6,294 nucleotides of DNA. It comes from Fidelibacterota bacterium (GTDB lineage: Bacteria; Fidelibacterota; Marinisomatia; Marinisomatales; TCS56). Shown one piece after another: positions 1 through 6,267 of the stretch; positions within the stretch are counted from its first letter, which is position 1, and each line of letters opens with the position of its first letter. A program made the position numbers and the translations under genes. Location of the stretch: positions 1 to 6,294 of the forward strand of contig JABMPO010000113.1 of NCBI GenBank assembly GCA_013203015.1, given 5' to 3'. The notes under the pieces are model-generated. The model saw only the letters and a program-made list of their open reading frames with translations. It was not told the origin of the DNA and did not search any database.

Positions 1-1
1 A

Positions 2-2818
2 TCGGTCGGTGTTCCCGTGGCAGAATTGCCAATCGAAGCCGGTCCACTCTCGGATATCCGGGTCGCAGATTTTAATCAGGACGATTATTTGGATTTATTA
101 CTGGTATCCGCTGAAATGAACATGTTGTCCATATTTTATGGCAACGCTACCCCCCAGCAGGAAGTAGTCGAATATTTTTCTCTGGCCGGTGACGACGGCT
201 CCCAAGTGTTCCAGGTGCTGCCGGTTGTATCGTGTGGGCTTTATACTGGTATGGTAATCGCAGCCAGTTGGAACGGCCTGATTACGGACGTCTTCACCAG
301 CGATCTGGGAACCGACCAGGCACCACTGCCAGCGGAAGAATCAGAGTTGGATACTACTGCAGGGTTTCTGGCCGAGGATATACTTGCTGTATTTCCGGTC
401 ATTGAAACAACCCCGGAATCACTATTTATCGAAGAACTACCCGTTGTGACTCTGCCGGCTGGCAGAGACTTGCCGGTTGGAGTACTTCCCAGACATGTGC
501 TCAGAGCCAGCCAATCTTTTATTTATACAATCCCCGAAGATGAAATGCGTTATTTTTATAGTTTTCGCTGGTTGAAACCACCACCCAAAGGAATGTTTTT
601 TCATTACGAAAGCCGATCAATAACCTGGATTCCCAGTCCGGACCAGCTGGGAACCTATCAAATGGTATATCAGGTTGAGATGAAGATCGGCGAAAAAATA
701 GATTTTGACAGTCGGGAACCGGATTCACTCATGACCTATCAGGTAGTACCGGATTTGGATGGCTATGAAGAACGGCTATGGATTTACGTTAATGATCCAC
801 CGCAAATTATCTCTGAACCATCTGGGGTCGATTTTGTGGCCGACGAATTGTTTACTTACCAGCCTCAGGCTGTCGATGCCAATGCTGATGCTCGAATAAC
901 TTTCACATTGGAACAGAAACCGACCGGAATGACAATTGATCAGGATGGCTTGATCCAGTGGCAGACAGATTCGACTCACGTTAAAGTTTATCCAGTTAGG
1001 CTGGTCGCCTCAGATGGATTTGAGCGTTCGGTACAAGAATTTACCGTGCATCCTCGGGCGGGTGTATCAATTATTTCGCGACCGGACTCAGTTGGTCAGG
1101 TAAATGAAGATTACCGCTATAAGATTGAAGTTTGGAAACCGGAAATTGACTTGGCCCTCAAATATTCATTGCTTAACGGACCGGAAGGAATGACGATAGA
1201 TTCAGAGGGAATTTTGAATTGGACCCCATCACCGGCCCAGATAGATTCTGCCAGTTTCACTTTTTTCGTCACTCATGGTGTTGCCCGGGATACGCAAAAA
1301 GCGGTCATTTTTGTTAATCATCCACCTATCATAGAGTCTGCTCCGACAGGAATAATTACCGTTCGACTGGGGGAAACCTACGACGCTCAAATTTTGGCCC
1401 GTGATCCCAACAGTGGCGATCAATTACAGTACAGCGCTCTACTATTACCCGAAGGAATGCGAATGGACCCCTACAACGGTCGATTGTTGTGGGAGCCAAC
1501 CGAAGCTGATGTTGATTTTTCCCATTTGTTAGTTGCTGTCAGCGATGGCCGCGAAACCCGAATGGTGGAGGCGGAGTTTTTTGTCAATGCGCCCCTGACC
1601 ATTATTTCACTACCGCCCATGCAGGCCGAAGTCGGCTTACCTTATCAATATAAATTGAAAACAGCCGATTTAAATAAAGGCAATCTGCTGACATTCGATA
1701 AATTGACTATGGTGGACGATATCAGCAAAGTTCGTATTTACGGGGTAAAAATTGCTGATGATATTTATAAAGCTAATATCAGGCGCTATATTGGTGATTG
1801 GGATAATGCTCCGGCTGTATATGCTGGCAGCACAGACGCCCGCGAAGACAATTCCGTATCTCGTTTAAATCTTAAAAAATATGTGCACTCAATTTTTTAT
1901 GAATCAGACCAATTGATTGTGATTCTGCAGACAATTGATCAACGTACAGTCTCGATAAAAGATGTATTGTGGGAATTTTTCCAGGGGAGCAAAGGTAAGC
2001 CGCCACGCGTATCGGTGGAGCGTATTCCGACAAATCGCTACTCCTTGCTTGAATTTCCGGATGGAATGGAAGTGGATGAATTAACCGGCACTATTCACTG
2101 GATACCAGCGCTGGAACAGATCGATGTGCAGCGAATCCGAGTGCTGGTTTCCGATGGTTATTTACGGGATGAACAAGTTTTTGATATTTACGTCAACCAG
2201 CCACCACTAATTGTTTCCAAGCCCGGCGGGACAGCCCTGGTGAGTGAACTATTCAAATACCAGATTATAGCAGAAGATAAAAATAGCGATGCGGAATTGA
2301 AATATTCACTGTTGAAAGCGCCGACCGGGATGCAAATGAGTCGCAGTGGTCGGGTAGTATGGAAACCAAAACCTTCACAGATTAACAACCACAAATTTAC
2401 CGTGCAGGTTTCGGATGGTTACAAAGAAGATAGTCAGAATAACAGTGTTTACGTCAATATTAACCCCACTGTTCTGTCCACGCCCAAGCCGGTGGCTTTG
2501 ACCGGTTATGAATATCGTTATAAAATGATGGTTGAAGATCTCAATAAAGATCGAATCTCCTTCCGACCGTTACGGCTACCGAAATACGCAAAATTTAATC
2601 CTAAAACGGGCTTGCTGGTCTGGAAGCCCCGCAGTGGACAGAAAGGCCCCAACGATGTAATAATTATGGTTACTGATGAACGGGGAGCGGCAACGTCACA
2701 TGAATTTCAAATCCATGTTTTTGAGGACCCCAGTGACCGTCAATTCGTTAATACCGGCTGGCCGCTATTATTGACTTTCGTTGGGGTAATGTTCGCTTGG
2801 GGAGCCGCCCAGATTTAG
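2..2818 (+). CDS. Large exported Ig-like (He_PIG) repeat protein with FG-GAP motif, 5'-truncated by window edge
   Basis: The frame is open from the first bases of the window, so the GTG at 17 is almost certainly internal and the true start and any signal peptide lie upstream. Residue numbers here count from that GTG (933 residues to TAG at 2816-2818). Residues 12-43 resemble an FG-GAP/VCBS blade with the calcium-loop pattern DFNQDDYLDL (18-27). Residues 95-160 form an acidic, proline-rich linker. Residues 160-903 carry seven repeats of the pattern P-P-x-I-x-S-x-P ... Y-x-Y ... D-x-N ... P-x-G-M-x-(I/M)-D ... G-x-(I/L)-x-W-x-P ... V-S-D-G ... V-N, typical of putative Ig (He_PIG/cadherin-like) domains. 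The protein ends in a hydrophobic helix (913-930). It is probably an extracytoplasmic adhesion or scaffold protein, since such domains mediate binding. No enzymatic motif is seen and the ligand is unknown. The gene is not functionally tied to the convergent lipid A operon. Domain class is fairly sure; function is not. Confidence 0.88.
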   Translation, partial: SVGVPVAELPIEAGPLSDIRVADFNQDDYLDLLLVSAEMNMLSIFYGNATPQQEVVEYFSLAGDDGSQVFQVLPVVSCGLYTGMVIAASWNGLITDVFTSDLGTDQAPLPAEESELDTTAGFLAEDILAVFPVIETTPESLFIEELPVVTLPAGRDLPVGVLPRHVLRASQSFIYTIPEDEMRYFYSFRWLKPPPKGMFFHYESRSITWIPSPDQLGTYQMVYQVEMKIGEKIDFDSREPDSLMTYQVVPDLDGYEERLWIYVNDPPQIISEPSGVDFVADELFTYQPQAVDANADARITFTLEQKPTGMTIDQDGLIQWQTDSTHVKVYPVRLVASDGFERSVQEFTVHPRAGVSIISRPDSVGQVNEDYRYKIEVWKPEIDLALKYSLLNGPEGMTIDSEGILNWTPSPAQIDSASFTFFVTHGVARDTQKAVIFVNHPPIIESAPTGIITVRLGETYDAQILARDPNSGDQLQYSALLLPEGMRMDPYNGRLLWEPTEADVDFSHLLVAVSDGRETRMVEAEFFVNAPLTIISLPPMQAEVGLPYQYKLKTADLNKGNLLTFDKLTMVDDISKVRIYGVKIADDIYKANIRRYIGDWDNAPAVYAGSTDAREDNSVSRLNLKKYVHSIFYESDQLIVILQTIDQRTVSIKDVLWEFFQGSKGKPPRVSVERIPTNRYSLLEFPDGMEVDELTGTIHWIPALEQIDVQRIRVLVSDGYLRDEQVFDIYVNQPPLIVSKPGGTALVSELFKYQIIAEDKNSDAELKYSLLKAPTGMQMSRSGRVVWKPKPSQINNHKFTVQVSDGYKEDSQNNSVYVNINPTVLSTPKPVALTGYEYRYKMMVEDLNKDRISFRPLRLPKYAKFNPKTGLLVWKPRSGQKGPNDVIIMVTDERGAATSHEFQIHVFEDPSDRQFVNTGWPLLLTFVGVMFAWGAAQI
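68..97 (+). other. FG-GAP/VCBS-like calcium-binding loop
   Basis: The encoded DFNQDDYLDL, followed by further hydrophobic residues and FYGN, matches the D-x-N-x-D-x-x-x-D acidic loop of FG-GAP/VCBS beta-propeller blades. It is probably the last blade of a propeller whose other blades lie upstream of the window. A single blade is visible, so the propeller itself is inferred. Confidence 0.6.
494..2725 (+). repeat. Array of seven degenerate Ig-like (He_PIG) protein repeats
   Basis: Counting residues from the GTG at 17, repeats run at about 160-258, 260-346, 348-434, 436-523, 525-726, 729-813 and 816-903. Regular ones are 86-89 residues long. Each opens with a variant of PPxIxSxP, has a central P-x-G-M motif (for example PTGM, PEGM, PDGM) followed by G-x-(I/L)-x-W-x-P, then a VSDG-like motif, and ends in a VN or similar hinge. 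The first repeat keeps only PKGM and the WIPSP motif and has an extra acidic stretch of about 20 residues (226-246). The fifth is interrupted by a long insertion. The last has lost the GM (it reads LPKYAKFNPKTG) and has VTDERG in place of VSDG. The repeats are recognisable only as protein, so the duplications are old rather than recent tandem copies. Confidence 0.8.
1694..2044 (+). other. Insertion of about 115 residues inside the fifth Ig-like repeat
   Basis: Repeat five begins normally (TIISLPPMQAEVGLPYQY, then ADLNKGN and LLTF) but reaches its YSLLEFPDGM strand only after about 115 extra residues (roughly 560-676 from the GTG at 17), then finishes normally with GTIHWIP and VSDGY. The insert contains alternating hydrophobic/charged stretches that suggest beta strands (VRIYGVKI, DQLIVILQTI) and a stretch around IGDWDNAPAVYAG. 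I recognise no family. The reading frame continues through it and base use looks like the flanks, so it appears to be a real nested domain rather than an assembly error. Confidence 0.6.
2753..2806 (+). other. C-terminal hydrophobic helix of the Ig-repeat protein
   Basis: The last 20 or so residues (from TGWPLLLTFVGVMF to the terminal AAQI) are almost entirely apolar and long enough for one membrane span. They follow the last Ig-like repeat and the polar linker EDPSDRQFVN. No positively charged tail follows, unlike a typical sortase or stop-transfer anchor. The segment may hold the protein in the inner membrane or be processed. Confidence 0.55.
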
Positions 2819-2821
2819 AAA

Positions 2822-3886
2822 TTATAGTTTAAACTTTAAAATGGTGCGCAATAGAGCCTGCTCACCCCCGGGACTGGGCTTGAAATCGATACCGACAGCA
2901 TAAACCGGCAGCTTGGCTGCCTCGGGCAATCCGGCCAGCTTAAGTAAGTCTTTCTCCGTGGTCAAAATATATTTTGCGCCGCTGTCTCGCATTTTCATTT
3001 TCATTTTTTTTACATCAGCTCTATTGTATTCATGGTGATCCCGATACACAAGATGATCACAAACTGTTAATCCGCTTTGATCGAGCAATCGGGTAAAACT
3101 GGTGGGATCGCCGATCCCGGAAACAGCCAGGAGTATTTCATTCCTGGCATTGTCGAATGGTAGAGGATTGGTAAAACCAATTAATTTAGATTTGATTGCG
3201 ATTTTACTATTGAAATTAGGGGCGGGTAATTTATTAACCCGGCTTTTCAATATTGATGGTGGTGAGGCCAGGTTGGTTTTAGTCCAAAAAATAAGATCGG
3301 CTCGTCGCAGGTGGAACCAGGGTTCTCTAAGACGTCCAAAAGGAGCCAGTTTATTTTCAGCTACTGAATCTTGAGCGTTGAGCAGGACTATATCCACATC
3401 CCGTTCTAACTTACGGTGTTGAAAACCATCATCGAGAATGATTATATCCGGGGAGAAATTTTGTGTCAGATACACTCCACCGCGATAGCGGTTTTCATCG
3501 ACAACTATGGGCACTCCGGGTAATTGTTGCGCCATTAGGAATGGTTCGTCGCCAGCATTTTGCCAGGTTTGATTTAATTCGGAGCCATTGGTGACTAAAA
3601 CCGTACCGGTTGTTTTCCGGTGATACCCGCGGCTTAGTACCGCAATCTTTTTACCCTGCTTTTGTAGTAGTCGAGCAAGATAGATAACAGCCGGTGTTTT
3701 TCCAGTACCGCCCATTGAAATATTACCAACGCTGACGACCGTTCGGGGTAATTTATGAGAAATAAAAAAACCAACTGAATAAAATAGATTGCGCCAGAAG
3801 ATGGTTCCCCAATACAGTAACGCCAAGGGAAAGAGTAAATAACGCAGGTAGGTGCTGTTGAAGAGTTTAGTTCCCGGTTCTCTCAT
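2822..3886 (-). CDS. lpxK: Tetraacyldisaccharide 4'-kinase LpxK
   Basis: Transfers the gamma-phosphate of ATP to the 4' position of tetraacyldisaccharide-1-phosphate, making lipid IVA on the cytoplasmic face of the inner membrane. The 354-residue product is close to usual LpxK length and has the family layout: an N-terminal hydrophobic membrane anchor (about 13-42), a Walker A P-loop GNISMGGTGKTP (54-65), SRGY (85-88), GDEP (112-115), the LDDGFQHRKLERD block (151-163), PFGRLREP (182-189), SGIGDPTSF (256-264), YRDHHEY (281-287) and TTEKD (309-313). The ATG at 3886 places the anchor and P-loop where the family has them and overlaps the stop of the upstream acyltransferase gene by 20 bases. Only a weak AGG precedes it, suggesting coupled translation. 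It is the last gene of the run, ending 3 bases from the stop of the convergent Ig-repeat gene. Confidence 0.97.
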   Translation of the reverse strand: MREPGTKLFNSTYLRYLLFPLALLYWGTIFWRNLFYSVGFFISHKLPRTVVSVGNISMGGTGKTPAVIYLARLLQKQGKKIAVLSRGYHRKTTGTVLVTNGSELNQTWQNAGDEPFLMAQQLPGVPIVVDENRYRGGVYLTQNFSPDIIILDDGFQHRKLERDVDIVLLNAQDSVAENKLAPFGRLREPWFHLRRADLIFWTKTNLASPPSILKSRVNKLPAPNFNSKIAIKSKLIGFTNPLPFDNARNEILLAVSGIGDPTSFTRLLDQSGLTVCDHLVYRDHHEYNRADVKKMKMKMRDSGAKYILTTEKDLLKLAGLPEAAKLPVYAVGIDFKPSPGGEQALLRTILKFKL

Positions 3887-4529
3887 CGGCCTGTTTTTCG
3901 AGTTTATTTAATTCGGTCGTCAGTAAGTCCGCGCGGGCTGTGTAGTCCATATCCTCAGTAAAATTTACCGGGGGACCGAATATTATTTCAGTCCGGGCAA
4001 AAGCTTTGGCAACAACAAAAGTGTCCCAGTTGATGAAACCGCGAAATTTTGTCGAATGACAGGCGACCGGAATGATGATAGCTCCGGTAGCTTGCGCTGC
4101 GCGGATAACACCCGGTTTACATTGCTTGGCAGGACCTTTGGGTCCATCTGGCGTTATATAAACTAGGGTGGCTGGCGATTTCAATTTTCTTAGCATATCA
4201 AGATATGCTTCACGTCCCCGCTCGGTACTGGATCCGCGCACAAACCGCCAGCCTATCTTTTTTCCAATGCGCGAGATAAGTTCGGCATCCTTGTGGGTTC
4301 CGGCCAATCCGTAAAATTCATTACCTGCCAGGTACATAAATGGTCCCAGCAATCGTCCATGCCAGATTGCCAAGATCACCGACTGGCCTTTGTTCAAGGC
4401 ATCTAGATAATAGTGAGAACCCTGAGCCTTGAAACGATTGGTGAAGTATACCCAGCGTATTGCCCAGCCGCCGAGTACTACGGTCAACCAGAATTCAATC
4501 TTTTTTATTAATTCGGATTTATTAACCAT
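3867..4529 (-). CDS. DUF374 lysophospholipid/lipid A acyltransferase (LpxJ-like)
   Basis: A membrane-associated acyltransferase of the DUF374 family in the wider LPLAT fold. Counting from the ATG at 4529 (220 residues): an N-terminal hydrophobic segment (about 12-30), WHGR (56-59), HKDAELI (79-85), RGSS (98-101), the diagnostic TPDGPKGP (126-133), a KPG-x-I-x-A-A block (138-146) and a WD pair (168-169). All are hallmarks of DUF374. A literal HX4D/E spacing as in PlsC and LpxL is not seen around either histidine. DUF374 includes LpxJ, the late lipid A acyltransferase described in epsilonproteobacteria. The position between lpxB and lpxK makes secondary acylation of a lipid A precursor the likely role; the acyl position and chain length cannot be read from sequence. 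The ATG is preferred over an in-frame TTG at 4541: it overlaps the lpxB stop as ATGGTTAA (8 bases) and has a GGG about 7 bases upstream, while the TTG has nothing comparable. Confidence 0.92.
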   Translation of the reverse strand: MVNKSELIKKIEFWLTVVLGGWAIRWVYFTNRFKAQGSHYYLDALNKGQSVILAIWHGRLLGPFMYLAGNEFYGLAGTHKDAELISRIGKKIGWRFVRGSSTERGREAYLDMLRKLKSPATLVYITPDGPKGPAKQCKPGVIRAAQATGAIIIPVACHSTKFRGFINWDTFVVAKAFARTEIIFGPPVNFTEDMDYTARADLLTTELNKLEKQADERTGN

Positions 4530-5658
4530 CCGGTTGCCCAATTATGATTTGCGCTGCTCTCGCATAAGCACCAGGAGCGCCCAGCAACTGGCGTATTTTC
4601 TGATATTCCGCCTGCATTTTTTCCCGTTCATCTGAATTGACCAAAAGCGGCATTGCCGCTTGAATCAGGTTTTTTTCCGTTAGGTCAGTTTGTAATAATT
4701 CCGGTACTACCTTTTTACCGGCGATTAGATTTGCCATCGCAATATAAGGCAAGTCCACGATTAACCGGGCTAAGAAAAACGTGATGGCCGATAATCGGTA
4801 AGCTACGATAGCCGGTATATTAAAAACGGCCGCTTCCAGCGTAGCTGTTCCGGATGCGACCAGAACCAGTTGTCCATATTGCAAAGCCAGACGCGGATTA
4901 TCCTCTTCAATCAATAGATCCGGGGGGAGCGGGTCCAACTGGATATTGGGAGCTTTTCCAACAATCAAACGCAGGTCGGGGTTTTGGTAAATTAGTTTTT
5001 GAGCAGCCGCTAAAAATACCGGCCAGTGGCGGTCTACTTCCTGTTGCCGACTGCCGGGAAAAAGTACTAATAACTGGTCTTGAGAAGCCAGGGAATGTTT
5101 GTTGTAAAATTCAGATTTTGAAATCCCCGAAGACTCCATTTCGCTGAAAGGATGTCCGACAAACTGGGCTGTCACTGCTCGCTGTCGATACCAACTTTCT
5201 TCAAATGGAAAAATACTCAGTGAATGTTTTACATATTTCCGCAGGATCTTCACCCGCTTTTCTTTCCAGGCCCAGGCCTGCGGTAAAATAAAATAGGAAA
5301 CCGGGATTTTTAAGTGCGCAATTTTTTTAGCCAACCGCAAATTAAAACCGGGATAATCAATCAGGATTATATGGTCGGGCCGGATTTTGGTTATGGCCGC
5401 AATGGTTTCATTCATGACTTGCTTGAAATATGACAGATGCTTGATTACCTCGGTGAACCCCATTACCGCTAAATTGTCAATATGCTCGGATATTTCCATT
5501 CCGGCCGCTGACATCTGGTTACCGCCATGACCGAAAAAACTGGCTTGGGGAATCCGGGTTTTAATCGCTTTGATCAGTCGTGCACCATGATGGTCGCCCG
5601 ATTCTTCGCCGGCGATCAAATAAAATACAGTGGCAGGTTTAGTGGTTTTTCCGCCCAT
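4522..5658 (-). CDS. lpxB: Lipid-A-disaccharide synthase LpxB
   Basis: A GT19 glycosyltransferase that joins UDP-2,3-diacylglucosamine to 2,3-diacylglucosamine-1-phosphate (lipid X), giving the beta-1,6-linked tetraacyl disaccharide-1-phosphate and UDP. It acts as a peripheral protein at the inner membrane. The 378 residues match usual family length. Motifs in order: GEESGD (17-22), AVMGFTEV (64-71), DYPGFN (101-106), PQAWAWKEKR (126-135), FVGHP (166-170), FPGSRQQEV (200-208) opening the C-terminal domain, ASGTATLEAA (268-277) in the nucleotide-sugar site, and a C-terminal block with MAN, VVPELLQ (317-323) and an LLG-APGA tail. The ATG at 5658 puts the first Rossmann strand (VFYLIAGEESGD) about 10 residues in, as expected. 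No clear Shine-Dalgarno is visible in the 33 bases upstream. Its end overlaps the next gene, fitting coupled expression with the acyltransferase and lpxK. Confidence 0.97.
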   Translation of the reverse strand: MGGKTTKPATVFYLIAGEESGDHHGARLIKAIKTRIPQASFFGHGGNQMSAAGMEISEHIDNLAVMGFTEVIKHLSYFKQVMNETIAAITKIRPDHIILIDYPGFNLRLAKKIAHLKIPVSYFILPQAWAWKEKRVKILRKYVKHSLSIFPFEESWYRQRAVTAQFVGHPFSEMESSGISKSEFYNKHSLASQDQLLVLFPGSRQQEVDRHWPVFLAAAQKLIYQNPDLRLIVGKAPNIQLDPLPPDLLIEEDNPRLALQYGQLVLVASGTATLEAAVFNIPAIVAYRLSAITFFLARLIVDLPYIAMANLIAGKKVVPELLQTDLTEKNLIQAAMPLLVNSDEREKMQAEYQKIRQLLGAPGAYARAAQIIIGQPDG

Positions 5659-5691
5659 TATTCAGGCAAGTTTAAGTTTGATTATTACGAT

Positions 5692-6267
5692 TTAAAAGAA
5701 AATTGACCGCAGCAGGATAATTATCAAAATCAAAGCAATATTTTGCAGGGTACGTTTTTCTACTTTGAAAGTTTTTGAAAATGAAGCCGGAACACGGTTA
5801 TCGTCATTTTCCCAGGCTGAGAGACGGGGCAGCAAACGGGGTACATACTTACAATATACTCGGTATTCTTCACCAAACAAATCCCGCAGAGTCTCTTCTT
5901 CCAGGGACACGATCAGCGAATATTGAATCACAAAAAAAGACCAGGTTAGAATCATCATTGCTATTACTGAGGGCGCACCAGCAAATAGAACCACGCCGGT
6001 ATAGATGACCATGTTTCCCACATAGAGGGGATTTCGAACATAAGCGAAGGGGCCGGAAGTGCATAGTTTTTTCGCACCGACCTTAGTTGTTCTGGTGGCA
6101 CCACCAGCATATCGATTAGCATAAATGCGGATGGATTCGCCAATTAAAATGATAACCAACCCCAGCAGAATTCCAAAAAAAGTTGGTTGCGCAAAATAGA
6201 TCAGAATTAAAACTAGCGGAATTGGTGTATAGCTGCGATTTTTAAAGAAAAACTTTCTGATATCCAT
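5692..6267 (-). CDS. ICMT/phospholipid-methyltransferase-like integral membrane protein
   Basis: The 191-residue product has the hallmarks of the isoprenylcysteine carboxyl methyltransferase / phospholipid methyltransferase (PEMT-like) superfamily: SGPFAYVRNPLY (71-82), the membrane-embedded motif that helps bind S-adenosylmethionine, then EEETLRDLFGEEYRVY (123-138) and YVPRLLP (141-147). Hydrophobic segments lie at about 15-27, 29-47, 83-100, 102-121 and 173-190. The last follows a charged linker (150-172) beyond the conserved core and is not part of the usual motif set. The methyl acceptor cannot be inferred: bacterial members act on lipids or small molecules, and many are uncharacterised. 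The ATG at 6267 has a good ribosome site and starts just before the first membrane segment. Family assignment is firm; a link to lipid A or envelope lipid chemistry rests only on operon position. Confidence 0.9.
   Translation of the reverse strand: MDIRKFFFKNRSYTPIPLVLILIYFAQPTFFGILLGLVIILIGESIRIYANRYAGGATRTTKVGAKKLCTSGPFAYVRNPLYVGNMVIYTGVVLFAGAPSVIAMMILTWSFFVIQYSLIVSLEEETLRDLFGEEYRVYCKYVPRLLPRLSAWENDDNRVPASFSKTFKVEKRTLQNIALILIIILLRSIFF

Noticed and set aside
17..19. GTG at 17 as the true start of the Ig-repeat protein
   Set aside because: The frame stays open to the window edge, no ribosome site or signal peptide follows, and the protein would begin in the middle of an FG-GAP-like blade.
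2826..2835. Perfect 10-base palindrome AGTTTAAACT next to the convergent stops, considered as a bidirectional terminator
   Set aside because: It is AT-rich with no loop and no stable GC stem, so it would not make a factor-independent terminator. Palindromes of this size occur by chance in AT-rich ends.
3102..3374. Plus-strand open frame of 90 codons opposite lpxK
   Set aside because: It is antisense to well-conserved lpxK sequence, with no recognisable motif; it is a shadow frame.
4530..4541. In-frame TTG at 4541 as the start of the DUF374 gene (4 more residues)
   Set aside because: TTG is a weaker start, has no Shine-Dalgarno upstream, and the ATG at 4529 gives the compact ATGGTTAA junction with lpxB. 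It remains a minor alternative.
4854..5147. Plus-strand open frame of 97 codons opposite lpxB
   Set aside because: It lies wholly opposite conserved lpxB motifs, and its product looks like a chance reading with no family signature.
5659..5691. The 33-base gap between the methyltransferase gene and lpxB as an internal promoter or regulatory site
   Set aside because: It is AT-rich with a short AAACTT tandem, but no paired -35/-10 boxes, hairpin or ribosome site can be supported.
5775..6064. Short open frames on both strands within the methyltransferase-like gene
   Set aside because: They overlap the conserved GPFAYVRNPLY and YVPRLLP coding region in other frames and show no independent coding signal.
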